A DNA stretch of 64,000 nucleotides from Bacteroides cutis (GTDB taxonomy: Bacteria; Bacteroidota; Bacteroidia; Bacteroidales; Bacteroidaceae), in contig NZ_OEST01000009.1 in assembly GCF_900241005.1 (NCBI RefSeq), positions 1 to 64,000 on the forward strand, read 5' to 3'. Below the pieces are notes generated by a model. That model was not told the DNA's origin, did no database searches, and saw nothing but the letters and a program-made list of their open reading frames with translations. Below, piece after piece: positions 1 to 8,575 of this stretch. Position 1 is the first letter of the stretch; each line of letters opens with the position of its first letter. Made by a program: the position numbers and the translations under genes.

Positions 1-108
1 AATAATTTACACCTACCGTATAATGGTTTGTAGTGGATATGTAAATATAAATAACAAGTTCTTTCCATATTCATAATAAGTTAATAGCCAGCAATATACA
101 CACCTTAC

Positions 109-128
109 AGTTCTGCGAAGACTTTGCG
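109..128. other. Candidate recombination junction at the 5' edge of the truncated SusC gene
   Basis: SusC-like coding homology begins abruptly near base 109. An in-frame TAG lies at 85-87, and the codons between it and the homology do not read as SusC. From about 109 the reading frame encodes the end of the usual N-terminal regulatory-like domain. Bases 115-127 form a partial dyad (GC-AAG-CTT-GC with single unpaired positions), the kind of core seen at site-specific invertase sites. The partner copy would lie outside this window, so the role is inferred only. Confidence 0.35.
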
Positions 129-3100
129 TGTTTCGTATGTTGGTATGCAGACACTGGAAGTAGCGATAAAGCCTCATTTAAAGATCACAATGAAGGCTGA
201 CAACGAGGTTTTAGAAGAAGTTGTTGTTACAGGTATGCAACGTATGGACAAACGCCTATTTACAGGAGCAGCGACAAAACTGTCAGCTGATAATGTAAAG
301 TTGGACGGTATTGCAGAAATCAGTCGTGCATTGGAAGGACGTGCTGCCGGTGTATCAGTTCAGAATGTGTCCGGAACATTTGGTACAGCTCCCAAAATCC
401 GTGTACGTGGTGCTACTTCAATTTATGGTAGTTCAAAACCACTATGGGTAGTTGATGGTGTTATCATGGAGGATGTCACAGAAGTTGGTGCAGACGATTT
501 ATCCTCGGGTGATGCAGTAACATTGATCAGTTCAGCCATCGCAGGACTAAATGCCGATGATATTGAAAGTTTTCAAATTCTGAAAGATGGTTCTGCGACC
601 TCTATCTATGGTGCGCGTGCAATGGCTGGTGTAATTGTAGTAACAACCAAAAAAGGTAAGGCAGGTAGTAACAAGATTAACTATACGGGTGAATTTTCAA
701 TGCGTTTAAAACCTAGTTATAGAAATTTTAACATTATGAATTCTCAAGAACAAATGGATGTATACAAAACCATGGCTAGTAATGGATACCTGAATTTTTC
801 GGATGTCTATCGCGCTTCCAATAGTGGAGTCTACGGTAAACTGTATCATTTGACCAACGACTACTCTAATGGTGGATTTGCCTTAGCTAATACCATTGAA
901 GCAAGAAATGCATACTTGCAACAAGCCGAATATAGAAACACTGATTGGTTTGATATTTTGTTCAATAATAGTATTTCACAGAATCATGCCATCAGTATGT
1001 CCAGTGGTACAGATAAAGCCTCTTATTATACATCCCTCAGTGCAATGTCCGATCCGGGATGGACCAAACAAAGTTCCGTACAACGCTATACAGCTAATAT
1101 TAATGCACTATATAACATCTCCCGACAACTTTCTTTGAACTTAATAGGCAATACCTCCTATCGTAAGCAAAAAGCTCCCGGAACATTAAGTTCCAGTATA
1201 GATGTAGTTAGTGGTGAAGTCAGACGTGACTTTGATATCAATCCATACTCATACGCCTTAAACACATCACGTGCCCTTGATCCCAATGAATATTATGTTC
1301 GCAATTATGCTCCGTTCAATATTCTCCATGAATTAGAAAATAACAATATGGAATTAAGCGTCATTGACCTGAAGTTCCAAGGTGAATTGAAATGGAAACC
1401 ATTTAAGAAAGTAGAATTATCGGCATTAGGGGCTTATAAGCACTCTTCTACCACTCAATCTCATAGTATCACTGATTATTCCAATCAAGCATGGGCTTAT
1501 CGTGCAATGGATGATGCGACTATGAGAGATGCTAACCCATGGTTATATACAGACCCGGATGTTGTGAACTCACTACCTCTATCAGTATTACCGGTAGGAG
1601 GTTTTTATAGAGAAACCAAGTATGGCATGAATAGTTACGATTTCCGTGGTACAATCAGTTACAACGATGTTTTCGCTGATGACCACGTTATCAACCTCTT
1701 TGGTGGCATGCAAGTGACCGCTACGGACAGAACAAAAACTTGGTTTAACGGCGTAGGTATGCAGTATGACATGGGTATGTTACCTTCTTATGAATATTTG
1801 TATTTTAAACAAGGAAAAGAAGAAAACACTCAATATTATACAGTTGAAGAGACCCATTCTCGCGAAGCCGCCTTCTTTGCAACAGGTACTTATTCATATA
1901 AAGGAAGATACACGGTAAATGGAACGGTACGTTATGAAGGATCCAATAAATTAGGTAAAAGCCGTTCTTCTCGTTGGTTACCGACATGGAATGTTTCAGG
2001 TGCATGGAATATGCACGAAGAGAACTTCTTTGAAGAACTAAAACCCGCTTTATCTAATTTGACACTTAGAGCATCTTACTCTCTTACAGCTGACCGTGGA
2101 CCGGCCAACGTTACAAATTCACATGTAGTAATAGAGTCTTATAATCCTTATAGACCATTTGCCAGTGTTGGTGAATCCGGGTTAAGAATATCAGATTTAG
2201 AGAATAGCGAATTGACTTATGAAAAGAAACATGAATTAAATCTTGGTATCGACCTTGGTTTTCTGGATAATCGAATAAACCTAGTAGTTGACTGGTATAA
2301 ACGAAACAATTACGATTTGATAGGCAAAATCAACACAATGGGTGTAGGAGGGCAAATATCCAAATATGCAAATGTTGCAAGTATGCGTTCACATGGTATT
2401 GAATTCACCCTTTCTACTCGTAATATTGTCACCAAAGATTTCAAATGGAATACTGATTTCATTTTCTCTCATGCGAAAAATACAGTTACAGAACTGGATT
2501 CACAGTCACGTGTAATTGATATGATTTCCGGTGCAGGATTTGCTCTGCAAGGATATCCGGTACGTTCTTTGTTCTCTATGGACTTCAAAGGCCTTAACGA
2601 AAATGGTGTACCTACTTTTATCAATGAAAAAGGCGAACTGACTACAAGTGATATTAATTTTCAGGATCGTATTAATAAAGATCATCTGATTTATGAAGGT
2701 CCCACTGATCCTACTATCACTGGAAGTTTTGGTAATATGTTTACTTACAAAGGTTTTAAGCTGAATGCTTTTATCACTTACTCGTTTGGTAATGTCGTTC
2801 GCCTGGACCCGGTATTCAGCAGTAAATATTCCGACTTGGATGCTATGCCTAAAGAATTCAAGAATCGTTGGACTGTTACCGGTGATGAGAACAGAACCAA
2901 TGTTCCCGTTATTGCAGACCGACGTATGAATCAACAGGATACCAATCTAAAACGCGCCTATAACGCTTACAATTATTCTACTGTACGTACAGCAAAAGGA
3001 GATTTCATCAGAATGAAAGAGATTTCATTATCTTATGATTTCCCGAAAACATGGATTAGCCATTTAAAGTTGAATACACTCTCCTTAAAACTGCAAGCTA

Positions 3101-3225
3101 CTAATTTATTCCTGATCTATTCTGATGACAAGCTAAACGGACAAGACCCCGAGTTTTTTAACACAGGTGGTGTCGCAGCTCCGGTACCTAAACAATTCAC
3201 TTTAACAGTAAGAATTGGAATTTAA
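124..3225 (+). CDS. SusC/RagA-family TonB-dependent outer-membrane receptor, 5'-truncated
   Basis: This is a large TonB-linked outer-membrane barrel of the SusC family, which imports a ligand captured by its SusD partner. The sequence shows a TonB-box-like stretch (VLEEVVVTG), a plug domain with the RVRGATSIYG and LKDGSATSIYGARA motifs, and a long barrel ending in an aromatic-rich C-terminal strand (about 1033 aa). The signal peptide and most of the N-terminal carboxypeptidase-regulatory-like domain are absent. The frame opens only after a TAG at 85-87, and the only starts are a TTG at 124 or an ATG at 145, with no good ribosome site. As it stands it should not be exported. It overlaps nothing but is followed after 19 bases by its susD partner. 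This pattern matches silent members of Bacteroides SusC shufflons. A simple deletion is the alternative. Confidence 0.85.
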   Translation: MRVSYVGMQTLEVAIKPHLKITMKADNEVLEEVVVTGMQRMDKRLFTGAATKLSADNVKLDGIAEISRALEGRAAGVSVQNVSGTFGTAPKIRVRGATSIYGSSKPLWVVDGVIMEDVTEVGADDLSSGDAVTLISSAIAGLNADDIESFQILKDGSATSIYGARAMAGVIVVTTKKGKAGSNKINYTGEFSMRLKPSYRNFNIMNSQEQMDVYKTMASNGYLNFSDVYRASNSGVYGKLYHLTNDYSNGGFALANTIEARNAYLQQAEYRNTDWFDILFNNSISQNHAISMSSGTDKASYYTSLSAMSDPGWTKQSSVQRYTANINALYNISRQLSLNLIGNTSYRKQKAPGTLSSSIDVVSGEVRRDFDINPYSYALNTSRALDPNEYYVRNYAPFNILHELENNNMELSVIDLKFQGELKWKPFKKVELSALGAYKHSSTTQSHSITDYSNQAWAYRAMDDATMRDANPWLYTDPDVVNSLPLSVLPVGGFYRETKYGMNSYDFRGTISYNDVFADDHVINLFGGMQVTATDRTKTWFNGVGMQYDMGMLPSYEYLYFKQGKEENTQYYTVEETHSREAAFFATGTYSYKGRYTVNGTVRYEGSNKLGKSRSSRWLPTWNVSGAWNMHEENFFEELKPALSNLTLRASYSLTADRGPANVTNSHVVIESYNPYRPFASVGESGLRISDLENSELTYEKKHELNLGIDLGFLDNRINLVVDWYKRNNYDLIGKINTMGVGGQISKYANVASMRSHGIEFTLSTRNIVTKDFKWNTDFIFSHAKNTVTELDSQSRVIDMISGAGFALQGYPVRSLFSMDFKGLNENGVPTFINEKGELTTSDINFQDRINKDHLIYEGPTDPTITGSFGNMFTYKGFKLNAFITYSFGNVVRLDPVFSSKYSDLDAMPKEFKNRWTVTGDENRTNVPVIADRRMNQQDTNLKRAYNAYNYSTVRTAKGDFIRMKEISLSYDFPKTWISHLKLNTLSLKLQATNLFLIYSDDKLNGQDPEFFNTGGVAAPVPKQFTLTVRIGI

Positions 3226-3244
3226 TATTAAAAATCTTAGAAAT

Positions 3245-4828
3245 ATGAAAAAGATAAATATACTATATTCAGCAGCAGTAGCTGTCTTATTATTTTCATC
3301 ATGCAGCGATTTTCTGGATACGATGCCGGATAATAGAGCAGAAATAAATACAGAATCTAAAATTACCTCCTTATTGGTTTCAGCCTATCCTAAAGCTTTT
3401 CCTGTCATGATGAACGAAATGGCATCGGACAATGCTATGGATAATGGTTCGCTGTACTCTGTAGAGTCTCAGTCTCAAGAAGATGCATACTTGTGGCAAG
3501 ATATACTTACCGATACCGATGAAGATACTCCGCAAGGTCTTTGGGATGAATGCTATCTTGCCATAGCCTCGGCTAATCATGCTTTACAGGCAATTGAAGA
3601 TATGGGAAATCCGACGAGCCTGGCCCCTCAAAGAGGAGAGGCTTTAATGTGCCGCGCTTATGCCCATTTTATTTTGGCAAATACATTTTGTGAAGCCTAC
3701 AATTATGAAACAGCCGGGAAAAAACCAGGTATTCCGTATGCAACTACCCCTGAGAAAGAAGTCGCTCCTAATTATACCAGAGGTACGTTGGAAGAAACAT
3801 ACTCCAAAATAGCAGCTGACATTGAAGAAGGACTTCCATTAATTAACGACAACCTATATTCCGTACCTAAATATCATTTCAATAAGAAAGCCGCTAATGC
3901 CTTTGCCGCCCGGTTTTATCTGTTCTATTTGCAAGCTGACAAATCCAATTATGATAAGGTGATTAGTTATGCAAATGCTGCACTGGGAACAACTCCTAGC
4001 AAAGTATTGCGAACTTATGAAGCAGACTTTGGAACTTTGTCCTCTCCTACTAATGTTGCTGACGCTTTTATCTCTGCCAAATCAACGGCCAATTTACTTA
4101 TTACTACGATTAATAGTTCATGGCCTTATATTTATGGTCCTTATTCAATGTCACAGCGTTACGGGCAAGCCAAGGAAATTTGTGAGAATGAAAATCTCCG
4201 TGCTAAAGGTATTTGGGGGACAGGAAAAAACTTGGTGGCTGCCAATACCATTTGGAACCCGCAAGAGAAAATGCCTTTCCCGAAATTGGGTATGTATTTT
4301 GAATACACCGATAAGGTTAATGGTATAGGATATCGACATGCAGTGATAGTACCTTTCACTACCAATGAGACTTTACTCTGCCGGGCAGAAGCATACATAA
4401 TGAAAACGCAGCCTGACTATGCAAAAGCTGTAACTGATATAAATGATTGGTTGGTTTCCGTTTGCTATGCAGATGGTGTACCTACCGTTACGGAAGAGTT
4501 TATTAATGATTTCTACAAAGATATAGAATATATGCCTACTATCGTAGAAAGTGCAACACAGCGTACAGTCAAGAAACACTTGAACCCGATTATTCCTTTT
4601 GTTGACGGTAAACAAGAGAATTTCATTCATTGCATACTCCAACTGCGTAGAGTGGAAACCATTCACGAAGGCCTGCGCTGGCTGGATATTAAGCGCTATG
4701 GCATTGAAATCTCTCATAACAGAGAAGGGCAAAGTCCTGATATATTAACCAAAGACGATCCTAGACGTGCATTCCAATTACCACAAGACGTAATTGATGC
4801 AGGTATGGATGCTAATCCCAGAAACTAA
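3245..4828 (+). CDS. SusD/RagB-family surface lipoprotein
   Basis: This is the outer-membrane lipoprotein partner of the SusC receptor upstream, and it caps the barrel and binds substrate at the cell surface (527 aa). The leader MKKINILYSAAVAVLLFSSC ends in a lipobox Cys and is followed by the characteristic SDFLDTMPD start of mature SusD proteins. TPR-like helices (RGEALMCRAYAHFILAN) and the C-terminal RRVETIHEGLRWLDIKRYG segment are typical of the family. I chose the ATG at 3245. An earlier TTG at 3215 overlaps the end of susC and would put ten charged residues before the leader. No homologue-specific substrate can be read from the sequence. The accompanying metallohydrolase and DUF4302 lipoproteins suggest a peptide-like or metal-related ligand rather than a polysaccharide, but that is inference. 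Confidence 0.92.
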   Translation: MKKINILYSAAVAVLLFSSCSDFLDTMPDNRAEINTESKITSLLVSAYPKAFPVMMNEMASDNAMDNGSLYSVESQSQEDAYLWQDILTDTDEDTPQGLWDECYLAIASANHALQAIEDMGNPTSLAPQRGEALMCRAYAHFILANTFCEAYNYETAGKKPGIPYATTPEKEVAPNYTRGTLEETYSKIAADIEEGLPLINDNLYSVPKYHFNKKAANAFAARFYLFYLQADKSNYDKVISYANAALGTTPSKVLRTYEADFGTLSSPTNVADAFISAKSTANLLITTINSSWPYIYGPYSMSQRYGQAKEICENENLRAKGIWGTGKNLVAANTIWNPQEKMPFPKLGMYFEYTDKVNGIGYRHAVIVPFTTNETLLCRAEAYIMKTQPDYAKAVTDINDWLVSVCYADGVPTVTEEFINDFYKDIEYMPTIVESATQRTVKKHLNPIIPFVDGKQENFIHCILQLRRVETIHEGLRWLDIKRYGIEISHNREGQSPDILTKDDPRRAFQLPQDVIDAGMDANPRN

Positions 4829-4840
4829 AAAATAAAGAAT

Positions 4841-5716
4841 ATGAAGAAGTTGAAATCATTTATATTACTCGTATTAGCTTTAACTGCTATCTCATGCAGT
4901 GAAGATAATTTGGACTCCAAAAGCATTTTTAACCCTAGCACTCCGGAACGTAATGCTTTTGAAACGTGGATATTAGAGAACTATACTAAGTTATATAATA
5001 TTGATCTAAAATATAAGTTTGAAGACGTAGAGTCAGACTTAAAGTATAATGTCACACCGGCAGATTACGATAAATCCGTAGCACTGGCTAAGTTAGTAAA
5101 GTATTTATGGATCGACGTATATGAAGAGTTGGTTGGCAGGGAGTTTATTGCCACTTATTGTCCTAAGATAATGCATCTTATCGGTTCTCCAGAATATGAA
5201 AAGTCAGGTGGTTCCATGGTATTAGGAACCGCTGAAGGCGGATTAAAAATTACCCTTTTCAATGTGAATGGTTTAGATCCCAAGAAGCCAGATGTTGAAT
5301 CTTTAAACTATTGGTACTTCAAAACCATGCACCATGAGTTTGCGCATATCCTGCATCAGACTAAAAATTATTCAACTGATTTCAATACAATATCCGCAGG
5401 CAAATACACTGGTCCCGGCTGGATGAATATCACCAATCTGGAAGCCCAGAAAATGGGATTTGTATCCAATTATGCCAGTACTGAAACGCAAGAAGACTTT
5501 GTTGAGACGTTAGCTTTATATGTTACATATACTGATAAGCAATGGAATGATATTTTAAAAGCAGCCGGTACCAACGGTGCTGCCATTATTCTTCAGAAAC
5601 TAGAAATGGTAAAAGAGTATTTAGCAGAATCATGGAGCATAGATATTGATAAATTACATGAGCTTGTCCAAGAACGGGAACAAAATATTGATAAGTTAGA
5701 TTTAGGAACTCTTTAA
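4841..5716 (+). CDS. Substrate import-associated zinc metallohydrolase lipoprotein (HExxH)
   Basis: This 291-aa lipoprotein has a lipobox leader ending AISC. It carries a zinc-hydrolase signature: HEFAH at residues 165-169 within MHHEFAHILHQ, followed by an acidic segment around E218/E222 (EDFVETLALYVT) that may give the third zinc ligand. It fits the family of putative zinc-binding metallopeptidases encoded beside SusC/SusD pairs (TIGR04549/PF15890-like). It lies 12 bases after susD and 12 bases before the DUF4302 gene, so the four genes look like one transcript. Expected location is the outer membrane, where it may trim the substrate for import. The catalytic reaction and substrate are unknown. 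The family call is strong, the function inferred. Confidence 0.85.
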   Translation: MKKLKSFILLVLALTAISCSEDNLDSKSIFNPSTPERNAFETWILENYTKLYNIDLKYKFEDVESDLKYNVTPADYDKSVALAKLVKYLWIDVYEELVGREFIATYCPKIMHLIGSPEYEKSGGSMVLGTAEGGLKITLFNVNGLDPKKPDVESLNYWYFKTMHHEFAHILHQTKNYSTDFNTISAGKYTGPGWMNITNLEAQKMGFVSNYASTETQEDFVETLALYVTYTDKQWNDILKAAGTNGAAIILQKLEMVKEYLAESWSIDIDKLHELVQEREQNIDKLDLGTL

Positions 5717-5728
5717 ACAGAAGACAAT

Positions 5729-7009
5729 ATGAAAAAATATATTTATCTTTTCTTTTTTACATTCTCTCTTCTTTTTGTAGCATGTTCACCAGAAGCAGAA
5801 GATATTTTTGGTGAAAATGCGGCAAATAGAATAGAAGAAAGGTTGGCAGCAGACAAAGCCGTATTAGTTGGAGCCCAGAATGGTTGGCTAATGGAATATT
5901 ATCCGGCCAGCGGACAGATTTACGGAGGTTATAATGTATTAGCCCTTTTCAATGAAGATGGCAAGGTAACCGTATCTGCCGATATTACAGGAGATGCTAC
6001 TGCCCAAGCTACCAGTACTTATAGAATGAAGGAACAGGCAGGTCCCGTATTGACCTTCGATACATATAATAGTATTTTTCATATATTCTCCGATCCGAAA
6101 AATGACCTAGGAATAGGTACAGACGGAAAAGGTATGGAAGGCGACTATGAATTTACAATTATGGAAGCAACAGCCGAAAAGGTTGTATTGAAAGGGAAAA
6201 AAACCGGGAATAAAATTATTATGACTCCGTTTACCGGTGATTGGGATGAATATTTAACGAATATCGTTGATATGGAACAAAAGATATCCGTACTTCCCAA
6301 ATTTGATTATACAGATGGAGATTTTAATGCTTCAGTTACGCAGTCATATCATACTTTTGCCATTACCTATCAGGAAGATGGAAATACAAAAGATATTACG
6401 GTTCCGTATATATTGACTGCCACGGGATTGAAATTTATGGAGCCATTGGAAATAAATGGTAAAAATGTAGAAACCTTAGAATTTCAAGATGTAGGTGACA
6501 ACGGACAACTAGCATCAGGAAGTATAGTTTTAACTCCTAAGTTCCCATTAAATTATTATTTATTGAATGGTGACTGGTATTTTTCATATAAGAATTTGGG
6601 AGCATTTGGGCAGACTTATTGGAATTACGTTAAGAAGAATGATTTAGAGCCTAATAACATGCACTTAGAGACAGCTCTGTTTACACCTTTCTCCGACACT
6701 GAAATAGCTTTTTATTGGATATGTGATGGTGCCCCTGGATATCTATTCTTTAAAACAGCAGCCATAGGTGACAATCAAGTTAAAATAACTTTTGCTTTAA
6801 GTGGAGGTGGAACAGGTGTAACATTCTACAATAATTATGATTGGGATTATATGATTTATCCATTCTCTAAAGGTACAACCGGACTGACATTTACTTTGAC
6901 TGCCGATGATGAAAAAAATCCTTCTATCATAACAATGACAGACAATTCTAATAATAAGAATGTAATCAAAGTATTCAAAGATGAGATTTTAGATCCATTC
7001 AACAATTAA
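5729..7009 (+). CDS. DUF4302-family lipoprotein
   Basis: This 426-aa protein has a hydrophobic leader ending in a lipobox (LLFVAC). Its N-terminus (EERLAADKAVLVGAQNGWLM followed by the YYPASGQIYGGYN stretch) is typical of DUF4302 proteins, which recur as the last gene of SusCD operons carrying an HExxH lipoprotein. The body is rich in beta-forming, aromatic and Gly residues with no catalytic motif that I recognise, which suits a surface ligand-binding protein. It is the last gene of the cassette, with a strong intrinsic terminator 35 bases downstream. The biochemical role is unknown. Confidence 0.82.
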   Translation: MKKYIYLFFFTFSLLFVACSPEAEDIFGENAANRIEERLAADKAVLVGAQNGWLMEYYPASGQIYGGYNVLALFNEDGKVTVSADITGDATAQATSTYRMKEQAGPVLTFDTYNSIFHIFSDPKNDLGIGTDGKGMEGDYEFTIMEATAEKVVLKGKKTGNKIIMTPFTGDWDEYLTNIVDMEQKISVLPKFDYTDGDFNASVTQSYHTFAITYQEDGNTKDITVPYILTATGLKFMEPLEINGKNVETLEFQDVGDNGQLASGSIVLTPKFPLNYYLLNGDWYFSYKNLGAFGQTYWNYVKKNDLEPNNMHLETALFTPFSDTEIAFYWICDGAPGYLFFKTAAIGDNQVKITFALSGGGTGVTFYNNYDWDYMIYPFSKGTTGLTFTLTADDEKNPSIITMTDNSNNKNVIKVFKDEILDPFNN

Positions 7010-7044
7010 GATACTTTTTCTGTTTTAATTCTAACATTTACTTA

Positions 7045-7076
7045 AAAGGATATGCTCACATGCAGGCATATCCTTT
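7045..7076. terminator. Bidirectional intrinsic terminator
   Basis: A perfect 11-bp stem (7045-7055 with 7066-7076) with a 10-base loop runs into a T tract to 7080. It ends the SusCD cassette on the plus strand. The reverse strand has a four-T run after the stem, so it can also end the convergent MarC gene. Confidence 0.88.
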
Positions 7077-7086
7077 TTTTGTACAA

Positions 7087-7734
7087 CTATCCCAAAGCTC
7101 CCTCCTTTATAATATCTATCAATATCGGCTTCATCCCACTTACAAAACATTCCACAGCAATCACCATCAGGATAAGTCCCATCAGACGCATCATTACATT
7201 ATTGCCGGTTTCACCCAATAAGTTAACTAAGCGGGTGGATGCCCTTAATATCAGGAACGTAAGAAAATAGATAAGTGCTATCGTCCCTATCAATACCCCC
7301 TTCATTTCATAAGAATGTGCATCTTGCATCAGTACGATAGCATTGGCGATGGCTCCCGGACCACATAGCATGGGAATTCCTAATGGAGTAATTGATATAT
7401 CATCTGCATAAGTCTTTATTTCTTCATCCTTCAACTTCATCGGAGTATAACGGGCTTGCAACATATCGAAGCCAATCTTAAAGATAATAACTCCACCAGC
7501 TATACGAAAGCCATTCGTTGATATACCAAAAAACTTAAACAAAAACTGACCTGCAAAGGTAAAAACCATAATTGTGATAAAAGATACCAACGTAGCGCGA
7601 CTAACGATAGAACGACGTTCTTTTTCTGTCATCCCTTGTGTCATTGTCAAAAATACAGGCATTGTACCTAATGGATTAGTCAACGTGAAAAAAGAAGTGA
7701 AACATAGCAATGCAAAAGGGAAGATAGTTTCCAT
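7087..7734 (-). CDS. MarC-family integral membrane protein
   Basis: This 215-aa polytopic inner-membrane protein has six hydrophobic segments. The motif FTLTNPLGTMPVFL near the N-terminus and the central stretch TPLGIPMLCGPGAI are hallmarks of the MarC (UPF0056) family. Members were once linked to multiple antibiotic resistance, but that link has not held up, and the transported molecule is unknown. It is transcribed alone, convergent to the SusCD cassette and sharing its terminator. A TATTTTTG promoter element lies about 30 bases upstream. Length and hydropathy are normal for the family. Confidence 0.9.
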   Translation of the reverse strand: METIFPFALLCFTSFFTLTNPLGTMPVFLTMTQGMTEKERRSIVSRATLVSFITIMVFTFAGQFLFKFFGISTNGFRIAGGVIIFKIGFDMLQARYTPMKLKDEEIKTYADDISITPLGIPMLCGPGAIANAIVLMQDAHSYEMKGVLIGTIALIYFLTFLILRASTRLVNLLGETGNNVMMRLMGLILMVIAVECFVSGMKPILIDIIKEGALG

Positions 7735-7765
7735 AGTAGTAATTTTATATGTTCATCATTGGAGA

Positions 7766-7773
7766 CAAAAATA
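7766..7773 (-). promoter_or_regulatory. Bacteroides -7 element for the MarC gene
   Basis: The minus strand reads TATTTTTG, matching the TAnnTTTG -7 consensus, 32 bases before the MarC start codon. No clear -33 element is visible. Confidence 0.5.
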
Positions 7774-7791
7774 CTACTAATCTACCAAATG

Positions 7792-8484
7792 TCACAATAA
7801 ATTCATTAATTCTTTCAGATCGGCAATTTGATAAGTAGGAGTAAATGGGAGTTTCGTTATACCTGCTATATTATAAAAGACTTGATGCATACCTACTCTT
7901 GCCGCCCCAGTTATATCATTTTCCCAACTATCACCAATCATCAAAGAATCTCGCAATTCAGACTGAGTAGCTGAAAGGGCGAAATGGAATATCTCCGGCC
8001 AGGGTTTTAAAATACCAATATCATCAGAAAGAACTATTTTTTTGAAATACCGATCAATATTTGATGAACGCATTTTATGAAACTGCATTTCCTGAAAGCC
8101 ATTAGAAAGGATATATAAGTTGTATTTGGGAGCAAGATATTCCAGCACTTCACGAGCGTGTGGCATCAGTTTACTTTTAGTTGGAATTGTAGAAAGCGCG
8201 TCTTTTTCATACGCTTTCGCTAAAATAGCATTTCCCGCTCCCACTCTTTCCAAAGGATAAAGATAGCGCTGACGATTTAATTCCTGTTTAGTAACTTGTC
8301 CATTGGCATACTCCTTCCAGAGTTCCAGGTTACGACGATTATATAATTCGTAATAGTGTTCAAACGAGTCGAAAAAACGATCATACCCATACTTCTGATA
8401 CATTTCCTCGTATGTATCACGAGCATTCAGAGAAAAGGCCCAAAGAGTGTCATCTAAATCAAAAAAAAGATTTTTATAAGGCAT
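7792..8484 (-). CDS. HAD-superfamily hydrolase, YjjG-type pyrimidine nucleotidase
   Basis: This is a predicted cytosolic phosphatase that removes phosphate from (non-canonical) nucleoside monophosphates. The four HAD motifs are visible: FFDLDDTLWAF (nucleophile Asp), LSNGFQE, the Lys of ILKPWPEIF, and MIGDSWENDI. The small helical cap and 230-aa length fit the YjjG family (TIGR02254). I start at the ATG at 8484 (MPYKNLFFDLDD). The reading frame stays open 23 codons further, but that stretch lies across the terminator hairpin of the gene upstream. Housecleaning of mutagenic nucleotides is the known role of the family. The exact substrate here is not readable. Confidence 0.85.
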   Translation of the reverse strand: MPYKNLFFDLDDTLWAFSLNARDTYEEMYQKYGYDRFFDSFEHYYELYNRRNLELWKEYANGQVTKQELNRQRYLYPLERVGAGNAILAKAYEKDALSTIPTKSKLMPHAREVLEYLAPKYNLYILSNGFQEMQFHKMRSSNIDRYFKKIVLSDDIGILKPWPEIFHFALSATQSELRDSLMIGDSWENDITGAARVGMHQVFYNIAGITKLPFTPTYQIADLKELMNLL

Positions 8485-8501
8485 AAGGATAAAACTAAAA
8501 A

Positions 8502-8547
8502 ACTGTTTCAAAAGCAGCTTGACCGACAAGTCCACTTTTGAAACAGT
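8502..8547 (-). terminator. Intrinsic terminator after the coiled-coil lipoprotein gene
   Basis: A perfect 13-bp stem (8502-8514 with 8535-8547) with a 20-base loop is followed on the minus strand by TTTTTAGTTTT. It ends the 10747-8576 transcription unit and lies just before the preferred nucleotidase start. Confidence 0.78.
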
Positions 8548-8575
8548 CTCCACATATTATATTACCATTTTCAAA

